From Spirosoma sp. 48-14 (GTDB lineage Bacteria > Bacteroidota > Bacteroidia > Cytophagales > Spirosomataceae), in assembly GCF_001898575.1 (NCBI RefSeq), contig NZ_MKUD01000049.1, forward strand, positions 1 through 56,561: DNA of 56,561 nt. Reading direction: 5' to 3'. Under the pieces are notes generated by a model. That model had not been told where the DNA came from. It did not search any database and saw only the letters and a program-made list of their open reading frames with translations. Below, in pieces: positions 36,086 to 44,685 of this stretch. Made by a program: the position numbers and the translations under genes. How positions within the stretch are numbered: the stretch's first letter is position 1; each line of letters opens with the position of its first letter.

Positions 36086-36565
36086 TTAAGAATTAAAAAT
36101 TTTAACCTCACTAGTATCTGTGCACTCCGTCAGTAATTCGAGCGTTTTTTTCTGCAAAATCGGATGGAGAAAGTTGGGGGCAATTTCGGCAAGTGGTACG
36201 AGCGTAAACCGACGTTGATGTAAATACGGGTGGGGAATGGTCAGTTGTGGAGTTTGTATAATGAGCTGATCATAATACAACATATCAATGTCGATTAAGC
36301 GGGCACCCCATCGCTCCAACCGAACCCGACCCAAGGCCTGCTCAATAGCCTGCGTTTGCCGCAGAAGTTCGTCAGGCGGTAAGGTTGTTTCCACCCCTAA
36401 AACCTGATTCAGGTAAGTCGGCTGATCCGTTACGCCCCAGGGAGCCGTTTCATAAATAGCTGACCTTTTGGCTACATCCCCTACCCGGTCGGCAAGTAGC
36501 TCACTAGCCCGATGTAAAGTTTTTATCCGGTCACCCAAATTGGCCCCGAGAAGTAGCAGTATCAT
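36086..36565 (-). CDS. folK: 6-hydroxymethyl-7,8-dihydropterin pyrophosphokinase
   Basis: A 159-residue HPPK enzyme of folate synthesis. It transfers pyrophosphate from ATP to 6-hydroxymethyl-7,8-dihydropterin. Family motifs are LLLGANLGDRIKTL at the start, YETAPWG, FLNQV-type YLNQVLGVET, and RWGARLIDIDMLYY with the metal-binding Asp pair, followed by IPHPYLHQRRFTLVPLAEIAP. It is of normal length and not fused to FolB or FolP. It follows an intergenic heptamer repeat and precedes the aminotransferase on the same strand. Confidence 0.96.
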   Translation of the reverse strand: MILLLLGANLGDRIKTLHRASELLADRVGDVAKRSAIYETAPWGVTDQPTYLNQVLGVETTLPPDELLRQTQAIEQALGRVRLERWGARLIDIDMLYYDQLIIQTPQLTIPHPYLHQRRFTLVPLAEIAPNFLHPILQKKTLELLTECTDTSEVKIFNS

Positions 36566-36630
36566 GTAGGCTGTATGATATAAGATGCATGATATAAGGC
36601 GATTACGTCAATACACCCTATATCATACAT
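36566..36630. repeat. Intergenic inverted repeat built of heptamers (GATATAA type)
   Basis: Left part 36571-36598 consists of 7-base units alternating GATATAA and GATGCAT/CTGTAT-like. The right arm (36611-36630) is the complement of ATGTAT, GATATAG and GGTGTAT units. An 11-base perfect core pairs 36572-36582 with 36619-36629. It starts directly at the FolK start codon and ends 3 bases before the FGE-fold gene stop. The same heptamers occur at 41045-41119. Confidence 0.7.
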
Positions 36631-36632
36631 TC

Positions 36633-37637
<1,005 letters not shown>

Positions 37638-37699
37638 TTTTGGTTATGTAGAAAGAAACCATCATTGACCGGTAAAAGTACGAACGATTTTCTTTCTTG

Positions 37700-37707
37700 T
37701 ACCTTTG
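37700..37707 (+). promoter_or_regulatory. -7 promoter element of the PIN toxin-antitoxin pair
   Basis: TACCTTTG exactly matches TAnnTTTG and lies 29 bases before the ATG at 37736. On the opposite strand a weaker TACTTTTA (37673-37680) may serve the divergent FGE-fold gene, so both promoters share about 100 bases. Confidence 0.6.
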
Positions 37708-37735
37708 CGAAGTCAATCATTATAACCTATGCCTT

Positions 37736-37972
37736 ATGGAGCACAATCAGCCAACCCGACTTAATTCGATGCAACAGTACATGCTGCATTTGTTTGACCG
37801 GGAATTATCGCCCCAACAGGAAACTGAAATTCGGTTATTGCTATCGAATTACTTTGCCAAATTAGTTGACGATGAAATGGATCATATTGTGGCGGAACAA
37901 GGTATAACAGCCGACCAATTAGAAAAAGAAGCAACCGTACATCGCCGAACGCCTTATCATGTTAAACGATGA
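37736..37972 (+). CDS. Putative antitoxin of a PIN-domain toxin-antitoxin pair
   Basis: A 78-residue protein, largely helical and acidic in its centre (MQQYMLHLFDRELSPQQETE, FAKLVDDEMDHIVAEQG) with a basic tail. I recognise no DNA-binding domain. It overlaps the PIN toxin gene by 4 bases (ATGA), the standard arrangement for such pairs, which is the main reason for the assignment. ATG 37736 is chosen; an upstream start would precede the -7 element and is excluded. Confidence 0.7.
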   Translation: MEHNQPTRLNSMQQYMLHLFDRELSPQQETEIRLLLSNYFAKLVDDEMDHIVAEQGITADQLEKEATVHRRTPYHVKR

Positions 37973-38385
37973 GGATAGTTATCGATACCAACTGCTTACT
38001 GGTCAGTATTCCGAAAATAGCGAAAAGCCGCTGGTTATTTGACGCCATATTGGCGGGAATCGTCGAAATGGCCGTAACAACTGATATTTTAGAAGAGTAT
38101 GAGGAAATCATTGGTACATTTTATAATTCACCAACACTGGCAAAAAACGTTTTGGAAACATTAGCCAATCGCCCTAATGTCCTGAAAGTTTCACCCTATT
38201 ATTTCTGGTCATTAATTACAGAAGATCCTGACGACAACAAGTTTGTAGATTGTGCTGTAGCCTGTGGAGCAGACTTTCTCATTACAGAAGATAGTCATTA
38301 TAAAATCCTGGAAACAATTCCGTTCCCCCGCATTCCTGTGCGAACGCGTGCCCAGTTTCAGAAAATACTTTTCCCAGACAATTAA
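37969..38385 (+). CDS. PIN-domain ribonuclease toxin
   Basis: A 138-residue PIN protein. The first acidic residue is Asp6 in MRIVIDTNCLL, with further conserved acids in ILEEYEEI and in EDPDDNKFVDCAVACGADFL, followed by TEDSHYKIL. These residues coordinate Mg in PIN nucleases that cut RNA. It belongs to the group often annotated as 'putative toxin component, PIN family' next to a small antitoxin. The reading frame is complete with no sign of decay. Confidence 0.87.
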   Translation: MRIVIDTNCLLVSIPKIAKSRWLFDAILAGIVEMAVTTDILEEYEEIIGTFYNSPTLAKNVLETLANRPNVLKVSPYYFWSLITEDPDDNKFVDCAVACGADFLITEDSHYKILETIPFPRIPVRTRAQFQKILFPDN

Positions 38386-38417
38386 CGCTTTCTGCAACAG
38401 GCACCTAATTATCTGTT

Positions 38418-40313
38418 ATGAATTATCTCTCAGCCGAAAATTTAACGAAGTCGTACGGCGACCGTATTCTGTTTAAAAACCTGACGTTTGGTATCAATCG
38501 GGGCGATAAAGTTGCGATTGTAGGCGCTAATGGCTCTGGCAAAACGACGTTACTCTCCATTCTGGCCGGAGCCGTTCCGCCCGACTCCGGCATTGTGAGC
38601 CATCGGAAAGATATTACCATCGGCTACCTCGATCAGCAACCCGATCTGAATAATGCCCTCACCGTTATGGAGGTGGTATTAGCTGGTGAAAGTGCCCAGC
38701 TCGACGCCGTTCGTGCCTATGAACTTGCCCTTGCCCATGACGATCATGCAGCACTGGAACGGGCAATGGTCGATATGGAAAAACTCGAAGCTTGGGACTA
38801 CGAAGCCCAAATCCGGCAAATTCTGGGTGAGTTAGGTATTCATGATGTGGAACAGCCTGTTAGTTCGCTATCGGGTGGGCAACGAAAACGGGTAGCCCTC
38901 GCCCGTGTACTGATCCAGAGTCCCGACCTGTTGATTCTGGACGAGCCCACCAACCACCTCGACCTGGAAGCCATTGAATACTTAGAGAACTTCCTGAATA
39001 TTAATAATGGTACGCTCCTGATGGTGTCGCACGATCGGTATTTTCTGGATCGGGTCTGCAATCAGATTGCGGAGTTGGACAACGGCCAGCTCTATACCTA
39101 CAAGGGCAACTACGCTTATTTCCTGGAGAAGAAAGACGAGCGTGAAACGGCAGCGGCTTCCGAACTGTCTAAAGACCGGAATACCTTTCGTCGTGAGCTG
39201 GAATGGATGCGTCGTCAACCCAAAGCGCGGGGCACTAAAGCTCAGTATCGAATTGATGCCTTTGAAGAATTAAAAGAAAAAACAAGCGGACGGCGCAACG
39301 ATGGTGAACTCGATCTGAATCTGCGCACGACCCGACTAGGCAGCAAAATTCTGGAGGTCGAAAACCTAAGCAAGCGCTTCGGCGATAAGGTATTGCTCGA
39401 TCACTTTAATTACACATTCAAACGGTTCGACCGGGCAGGGCTGATTGGCAAAAACGGCATGGGTAAAACCACACTGCTCAACCTGCTTACTAATCAACTT
39501 CGTCCTGATTCGGGCAAGATTACAACGGGAGGTACGGTCAAATTCGGCTATTATACTCAGTCGGAGCTAGACATGCCCGAAAACCAGCGGGTCATCGACG
39601 TAGTACAGGAAGTAGCAGAGGTCATGAAATTGGAAAATGGCGATACCGTTACAGCCTCTCAGTTGCTAAGTCGATTCTTGTTTGATCGTCATAAACAATA
39701 CGATTACGTCTCCAAATTAAGTGGTGGTGAAAAACGACGGCTGCAACTGTTGCTGGTACTGGTGCAGAACCCCAACTTTCTGATTCTGGACGAGCCAACC
39801 AACGACCTCGATATCACAACCCTGAACGTTCTGGAAGATTTCTTACAGAGCTTTTCGGGCTGTGTACTCATCGTAACCCACGACCGCTATTTCATGGATC
39901 GACTCGTGGAGCATGTATTTGTGCTGGAAGGCGAAGGGAAAGTCCGTGACTTTCCGGGCAACTATACCGACTACCGCGAATGGCGGGATAGCCAGCCCAA
40001 AAAATCAACTTTACAAAATGATAAACCTACTTCGAGTAGTTCAAAGAACCAATCTCCCTCGGCTGTAGTTTCTTCCGCAACGGTTCAGCCCAGTACTGTT
40101 AAGAAAAAACTGTCGTTCAAAGAGATGCGCGAATACGAAACTCTTGAAAAAGAAATCGAATCGCTGGAGCAACGAAAAGACGAGGTAGTGGGTCTTCTGA
40201 ACGCGGGTGGTCACCATGAACAACTCATGGCCTGGGCTCTTGAAATTGAACAGCTCGATCGAAGCATCGCCGAGAAATCGGATCGATGGCTCGAACTGGC
40301 AGAATATATGTAA
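38418..40313 (+). CDS. ABC-F family ATPase, Uup-like
   Basis: A 631-residue soluble protein with two ABC ATPase domains and no membrane part. The first domain has GANGSGKTTLL and LSGGQRKRVALARVL with ILDEPTNHLDLEAIEYLE. The second has GKNGMGKTTLL and LSGGEKRRLQLLLVL with ILDEPTNDLDITTL. A linker of about 60 residues separates them (RRELEWMRRQPKARGTKAQ), and a C-terminal coiled coil follows (about 560-631), typical of Uup. ABC-F proteins act on the ribosome or in DNA repair-related processes. Confidence 0.93.
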   Translation: MNYLSAENLTKSYGDRILFKNLTFGINRGDKVAIVGANGSGKTTLLSILAGAVPPDSGIVSHRKDITIGYLDQQPDLNNALTVMEVVLAGESAQLDAVRAYELALAHDDHAALERAMVDMEKLEAWDYEAQIRQILGELGIHDVEQPVSSLSGGQRKRVALARVLIQSPDLLILDEPTNHLDLEAIEYLENFLNINNGTLLMVSHDRYFLDRVCNQIAELDNGQLYTYKGNYAYFLEKKDERETAAASELSKDRNTFRRELEWMRRQPKARGTKAQYRIDAFEELKEKTSGRRNDGELDLNLRTTRLGSKILEVENLSKRFGDKVLLDHFNYTFKRFDRAGLIGKNGMGKTTLLNLLTNQLRPDSGKITTGGTVKFGYYTQSELDMPENQRVIDVVQEVAEVMKLENGDTVTASQLLSRFLFDRHKQYDYVSKLSGGEKRRLQLLLVLVQNPNFLILDEPTNDLDITTLNVLEDFLQSFSGCVLIVTHDRYFMDRLVEHVFVLEGEGKVRDFPGNYTDYREWRDSQPKKSTLQNDKPTSSSSKNQSPSAVVSSATVQPSTVKKKLSFKEMREYETLEKEIESLEQRKDEVVGLLNAGGHHEQLMAWALEIEQLDRSIAEKSDRWLELAEYM

Positions 40314-40391
40314 AGAGCGAAAGAGTGAAAGAGCGAAAAGGGTGAAAAGCTAACCCACTACTCTTTCACTCTTTCACTCTTTCACTCTTTA
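40311..40391. repeat. Intergenic inverted repeat built of octamers (GYGAAAGA)
   Basis: Left arm 40311-40340 and right arm 40361-40391 are complementary with few mismatches. Both arms are tandem octamers GYGAAAGA (three or four units each). The left arm includes the TAA stop of the ABC-F gene, and the right arm ends four bases before the DedA start codon, so the repeat fills the whole gap. Confidence 0.8.
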
Positions 40392-40394
40392 GAC

Positions 40395-41042
40395 ATGGAT
40401 CAGATTCTTGAGTTTTTTCGCTACCTACTTAATTCCGAGGAAGTTATTCGTACGGGCGGACTGGTATTGATCACGCTTATCATTTTCGTTGAGAATGGTA
40501 TCTTTTTCGGCTTCTTCCTCCCCGGCGACTATCTGCTGTTTTTATCGGGTGTGTTTGCCGGTACCAAGCTACTGAATGTTCCCCTCTGGTTATTGCTTAC
40601 CTGCATTTTTGGCGCAGCAGTGCTGGGATCAGCGACGGGCTATCTGACAGGCTATTATTTTGGCGCCAGAATCAAGAATCGACCAGACTCCCTATTTTTC
40701 AAGCAGAAATACATTGATAACACACGAGATGCGTTCATGCGGTATGGCAACAGCGCCTTAATCATCTCACGCTTTCTGCCGGTAGTTCGTACGTTTGCTC
40801 CTCTTCTGGCTGGGCTTATCCATATGCCCGTTCAGTATTTTATGCTTTATAATATTATTGGTGGAGCTATTTGGGTACTGACGCTAGTAGGTGGCGGTTT
40901 TTATTTTGGCGAACGCTTTCCCTGGATCGTAGATTATGTGCAGTACATCATCATTTTCTTCCTGGCCATCACCACGTTTACCGTTGTAAAAGGGTATCTG
41001 AATGCCCGCAATGAAAAAAAAACGGAAAAGATTCCTGAGTAA
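40395..41042 (+). CDS. DedA-family membrane protein
   Basis: A 215-residue integral membrane protein with about five to six hydrophobic segments. The family motif FFLPGDYLLFLSGVFAG lies near the start, and RFLPVVRTFAPLLAGLIHMP in the middle holds the conserved Arg residues. DedA proteins are transporters or flippases linked to undecaprenyl phosphate or phospholipid recycling and membrane homeostasis. It follows the ABC-F gene behind an octamer repeat. Confidence 0.94.
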   Translation: MDQILEFFRYLLNSEEVIRTGGLVLITLIIFVENGIFFGFFLPGDYLLFLSGVFAGTKLLNVPLWLLLTCIFGAAVLGSATGYLTGYYFGARIKNRPDSLFFKQKYIDNTRDAFMRYGNSALIISRFLPVVRTFAPLLAGLIHMPVQYFMLYNIIGGAIWVLTLVGGGFYFGERFPWIVDYVQYIIIFFLAITTFTVVKGYLNARNEKKTEKIPE

Positions 41043-41044
41043 GA

Positions 41045-41119
41045 ACGTAGGATGTATGATATAGGATGTAAGGTGTATGATGTAGTTCATCAGAGGCAAT
41101 TATATCATACATCCTACGT
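41045..41119. repeat. Intergenic inverted repeat built of heptamers (GATGTAT type)
   Basis: The left arm, 41045-41085, contains about five 7-base units of GATGTAT/GATATAG type. The right arm (41101-41119) contains about two. A 19-base perfect pair is formed by 41045-41063 and 41101-41119. The unequal unit number between arms is notable. It lies between DedA and the convergent MarR gene, whose stop codon touches the right end. Confidence 0.78.
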
Positions 41120-41604
41120 CACTGGTCTGTTTTTTCCAATTCAGTAACCAGCGTATACATAGTTTCGATTACCTGCTCCATGCGGTCGTGGCCAACAATC
41201 GAATCAAATTTAGTGCGGGCTTCCTGCATACAGCCTTCCAGCGCCACGAACAACTCTTTGCCGCGTGCGTTCAGGAAAATAATGCTGGACCTGGAATCGC
41301 TTGGGTTCTTCTGCGTATAAATGTACCCCTCTTCTTCCAGCAGACCGACGATTTTACTCATCATTTGCTTCGTTACGCAGGCTCGCTTGGCTAATTCATT
41401 ATTTGTAGTCCCCTGTTCTTCGATATTCGAGAGGAACATGAGGTAGCTCATTTTGAAATCCGTGTAACCAAGCGCGTGCAGGCGGGGTTCTATGTAACTA
41501 GACGTAAATCGTTTTAGTCGCCAGAACAACCGTCCTACCGACCGCTCCCGAATTAGCCGAAATTGGTTAAAATCAAAGGAATTCTTATGCGTTTCCACTA
41601 TCAT
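41119..41604 (-). CDS. MarR-family repressor of the efflux operon
   Basis: A 161-residue winged-helix regulator. The central HTH/wing region is visible (YLMFLSNIEEQGTTNNELAK, RACVTKQMMSKIVGLLEEEG, YIYTQKNPSDSRSSIIFLN), flanked by dimerisation helices. It is divergent from the EmrA/EmrB/TolC genes. Three 17-bp dyads lie in the shared region, over the efflux promoter and beside its own -7 element. Repression of both units, released by a small ligand, is the likely mode; the ligand is unknown. Confidence 0.94.
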   Translation of the reverse strand: MIVETHKNSFDFNQFRLIRERSVGRLFWRLKRFTSSYIEPRLHALGYTDFKMSYLMFLSNIEEQGTTNNELAKRACVTKQMMSKIVGLLEEEGYIYTQKNPSDSRSSIIFLNARGKELFVALEGCMQEARTKFDSIVGHDRMEQVIETMYTLVTELEKTDQ

Positions 41605-41651
41605 GAAAGCAAAATAGGAAAATCAGAAACAATTCTTTACAAAATATTGTA

Positions 41652-41724
41652 CAAATATAGTCAACCTGCTTGACTTTATAGTCAACCTAGTTTACTTTTG
41701 CCTCGATAGTCAAACAAGTTGACT
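41652..41724. promoter_or_regulatory. MarR operator array and divergent promoters
   Basis: Three dyads of form AGTCAAnnnnnTTGACT occur: AGTCAACCTGCTTGACT at 41659-41675, AGTCAACCTAGTTTACT at 41680-41696 (one mismatch) and AGTCAAACAAGTTGACT at 41708-41724. The rightward promoter has -33 TTG at 41670-41672 and -7 TACTTTTG at 41693-41700 with 20 bases between; these lie inside dyads 1 and 2. The leftward -7 TATATTTG at 41652-41659 touches dyad 1. Dyad 1 and 2 are 21 bases apart, two helical turns. Confidence 0.85.
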
Positions 41725-41792
41725 AAGTGAATGGTTCGACATCCACTACGTACCCAAATCGATTGCCTATCACTTTATTGAACGCAGTACAT

Positions 41793-42905
41793 ATGGCAAC
41801 TCTAACTCAGGAACAAACAACAATGGAAGAAAAAAGCGGCCTTCGTACTTTTCTACCCCGCATCATTATTGGTGTGGTGTTATTGGTAGGAGGGTATTTT
41901 GGTTATCAGGCGTATCGGCATGGCCAACAGTATGAAACAACAGACAATGCACAGGTTGAAGGCAACTCAGCCCCCGTACTGGCTCGCGTAGCTGGATATG
42001 TCACCGCTGTCAACGTTGATGATTATGCTACCGTTAAACAGGGTCAACAATTAATAACCATCGATCCTCAGGAATATGACGTAGCACTGGCTCAGGCTGA
42101 GGCCGATTATCAGCAGTCACTCGCAGACCTCGAAAATGCCCGCGCCGACCTGCAAAACGCACAGGCGAACGCCCGTAATGTAGCCCAAAATGCCCGCGTA
42201 GCGCAGTCGAACGCACAGGTACAGGCGGCTCGTCGGGACAAAGCTCAACAAGATTTACAACGTGATCAAAACCTTTACAAAGAACAGTCGCTGACGCGCA
42301 AGCAGTTAGAAGATTCTCAAAACAATGCCGAAGTACAACGTCGGCAGTACGATGCAAACGTCGAGCAGATTACCCTCGCCCAAACGTCGCAGTCAGTCGC
42401 TCAGGCAGGTATCGCTAAAGCCCAGGCGAACATTCAGAAGATACAGGCCGTGCTGAAAGTAAAGCAGGCCGCTATCGACAATGCCAAGCTGAAAGTAGGC
42501 TATGCACACATTGCAGCCCCAATTGCCGGAAAAATCGGCCGGAAAAATGTGGTTGTAGGTCAGTACGTCCAACCGGGGCAAAACCTGTTTACAATCGTAG
42601 CCGACTCCACCTTCTGGGTCGTGGCTAACTTCAAAGAAACACAATTGGAGAAGATGCAGGTCGGTCAGCAGGTCGATATCAAACTGGACGCGTATCCTGA
42701 ACTGGATATAAAAGGCCGTGTTGCATCGCTGTCTGACGCGACTGGTGCCCGCTTTGCCCTGCTTCCTGCCGATAACGCATCGGGTAACTTCGTCAAAATC
42801 ACCCAGCGTGTGCCGGTGAAGATCGAAATCCTCAACCCCGAAACGTACAAAAATCAACTGCGTGCCGGCTTAAGTGTAGACGCTGAAGTTCGGGTAGCTA
42901 ATTAA
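41793..42905 (+). CDS. EmrA/HlyD-type membrane fusion protein of the efflux system
   Basis: A 370-residue adaptor with one transmembrane helix (IIIGVVLLVGGYFGYQAY, about residues 24-42), a lipoyl-like domain (TDNAQVEGNSAPVLARVAGY), a long Gln/Ala-rich coiled coil and a beta-barrel domain (KVGYAHIAAPIAGKIGR, VANFKETQLEKMQVGQQVDI). ATG 41793 is chosen because an upstream start adds 22 residues that lie over the operator region. It works with the downstream MFS pump and TolC-like channel to carry drugs or other compounds out through both membranes. Confidence 0.93.
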   Translation: MATLTQEQTTMEEKSGLRTFLPRIIIGVVLLVGGYFGYQAYRHGQQYETTDNAQVEGNSAPVLARVAGYVTAVNVDDYATVKQGQQLITIDPQEYDVALAQAEADYQQSLADLENARADLQNAQANARNVAQNARVAQSNAQVQAARRDKAQQDLQRDQNLYKEQSLTRKQLEDSQNNAEVQRRQYDANVEQITLAQTSQSVAQAGIAKAQANIQKIQAVLKVKQAAIDNAKLKVGYAHIAAPIAGKIGRKNVVVGQYVQPGQNLFTIVADSTFWVVANFKETQLEKMQVGQQVDIKLDAYPELDIKGRVASLSDATGARFALLPADNASGNFVKITQRVPVKIEILNPETYKNQLRAGLSVDAEVRVAN

Positions 42906-42907
42906 TC

Positions 42908-43004
42908 AGTATTAGGCGTGAGGAACGAGAAGCGAGGAGTGAGAATACTCTGTTTAGCCCGTTCGCATCAGCATTCTCACTCCTCATTTCTCGCTCCTAA
43001 TACT
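42908..43004. repeat. Intergenic inverted repeat of RRNYGAG heptamers with unequal arms
   Basis: The left arm, 42908-42946, has four 7-base units of consensus RRNYGAG flanked by AGTATTAG and AAT. The right arm, 42973-43004, is the complement of the same flanks with only three units. The lengths, 39 and 32 bases, differ by exactly one heptamer. It fills the gap between the EmrA-like and EmrB-like genes. Confidence 0.85.
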
Positions 43005-43014
43005 TAAAAAATTT

Positions 43015-44595
43015 ATGGCACAACAAAGTGGCTTTGGTCGCTGGATCGTCGTTATCACGGCCGTATCTGCAGCGATCATGGAACTGATCGATACGTCGAT
43101 TGTCAATGTCGGCCTCAATGACATTGCGGGCAATCTGGGCGCAACGATCGAAGATGTGGCCTGGGTTGTAACGTCATATGCCATTGCCAACGTCATCGTA
43201 ATTCCCATGACGAGCTTTTTGCAACGGTATTTTGGGCGCAAAAACTACTACATCGCTTCCATTATTTTATTCACCCTGGCTTCTTATGGGTGCGGTTTCG
43301 CCAGTGATCTATGGACCCTGGTTTTCTTCCGGTTCCTACAGGGGATCGGGGGCGGGGCTTTACTTTCGACCTCACAAGGGCTTATGTACGATGCTTTTCC
43401 ACCTTCGCAACGTGCAGTAGCCTCAGCGCTGTTTGGCATGGGAATCGTATTGGGGCCAACGCTCGGGCCAACGCTGGGAGGCTACATTATCGATAATTAC
43501 CACTGGAGCTGGATGTTTTACATCAACGTTCCGATCGGGATTATTGCCGTTCTACTTAGCCTGACCTTTATCGAGAAAAAAGAAGACGAAATCAACATCG
43601 ATCGAAAATCAATTCCAATTGATCAGATCGGCATTTTGCTGCTGGCCGTGGGCATTGGTGCATTGCAATATGTACTGGAGCGCGGTGAAGCCGATGACTG
43701 GTTCGATGATAGCGTAATCCGCTGGCTAACAGCCCTATCAGTCTTTGCTATTCCAGCCTTTATCTGGTGGGAGCTGCGAGGCACCAAAGAGCCTGTCGTG
43801 GATCTGCGTGTGATGAAAAATCGAAACCTATTTATCGGGTCGATTCTGGTCGTCGTCGTTGGGTATGGGCTATTTACATCTGTCCTGCTCTACCCGCTAT
43901 TTGCCCAGCGTATTGTTGGCTTAACGGCAACTCAAACGGGTAAATTGCTGATTCCGGGCGGCCTGGTAACACTTCCGATGTTTGCCATTACGGGTCGAAT
44001 GCTGGCTAAAGGGGTCTCGCCCAGGCTCATTGTCACGCTGGGTTATGTCGCCTTTGCCTCTTTCTGTTTCCTGATGTCGACCTACAATATGAATGCGTCT
44101 AATGGCGATTTCATCACGGCTTTGATCATTCGGGGTATTGGCCTGGCATTGGTAAACGTGCCGCTCATCAACCAGTCGGTTTCGTCGCTGGAACCCCGCC
44201 AGATGCCTACCGGTATCGCTATTGTGAACATGATGCGGCAAATAGGGGGTGCGTTCGGAGTAGCCATTACCAACACCTATGTTACGCAACGCACAGCTGT
44301 TCATCGCGGGGATCTGGTGTCGAATCTGCAACCGGGCGAGATGTTGACCACCGAACGCGTAAATGTCATGACACAAGCCCTGGTTGCCAAAGGGATCAAT
44401 GCAATGGATGCCGTGACAGGTGCGTATAAAAATCTTGACCTGATTATTACCAAACAGGCACTGATGATTTCGTACCTTGATACCTTCCGGCTCGCGGGGC
44501 TATTCTTCGTGGTTTCGTTCCCACTTCTGTTTTTACTACAAAAGAAAAAAATGGACGCTGCAGCCGCCAAAGCGGTAGCCGAGTCAGCACACTAA
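43015..44595 (+). CDS. EmrB-type drug efflux transporter (DHA2 family MFS)
   Basis: A 526-residue major facilitator protein with about fourteen transmembrane helices. DHA2/EmrB motifs are present: MELIDTSIVNVGLNDIAGNL in the first helix, WVVTSYAIANVIVIPMTSFL in the second, LGPTLGPTLGGYIIDNYHW (motif C) and WRWMF-like WSWMFYINVPIGI. It exports toxic compounds with proton exchange, connected to the fusion protein upstream and the TolC-like channel downstream. The start ATG follows an AT-rich stretch after the inverted repeat. Confidence 0.95.
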   Translation: MAQQSGFGRWIVVITAVSAAIMELIDTSIVNVGLNDIAGNLGATIEDVAWVVTSYAIANVIVIPMTSFLQRYFGRKNYYIASIILFTLASYGCGFASDLWTLVFFRFLQGIGGGALLSTSQGLMYDAFPPSQRAVASALFGMGIVLGPTLGPTLGGYIIDNYHWSWMFYINVPIGIIAVLLSLTFIEKKEDEINIDRKSIPIDQIGILLLAVGIGALQYVLERGEADDWFDDSVIRWLTALSVFAIPAFIWWELRGTKEPVVDLRVMKNRNLFIGSILVVVVGYGLFTSVLLYPLFAQRIVGLTATQTGKLLIPGGLVTLPMFAITGRMLAKGVSPRLIVTLGYVAFASFCFLMSTYNMNASNGDFITALIIRGIGLALVNVPLINQSVSSLEPRQMPTGIAIVNMMRQIGGAFGVAITNTYVTQRTAVHRGDLVSNLQPGEMLTTERVNVMTQALVAKGINAMDAVTGAYKNLDLIITKQALMISYLDTFRLAGLFFVVSFPLLFLLQKKKMDAAAAKAVAESAH

Positions 44596-44600
44596 TTTTC

Positions 44601-44676
44601 AGGTTTACGATTTTCGGTAGGTTGCTGTGCAAAAAAATGCATTCGTTAGCCTATCGTAAACCGTAAACTGTAAACC
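44601..44676. repeat. Intergenic inverted repeat of GTTTACG heptamers with unequal arms
   Basis: The left arm, 44601-44623, has two 7-base units (GTTTACG and ATTTTCG) before a GTAGG end. The right arm, about 44647-44676, is the complement of three units (GTTTACA, GTTTACG, GTTTACG) before ATAGG. The arm lengths differ by 7 bases. It lies between the EmrB-like and TolC-like genes. Confidence 0.83.
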
Positions 44677-44685
44677 TCTCAAAGC

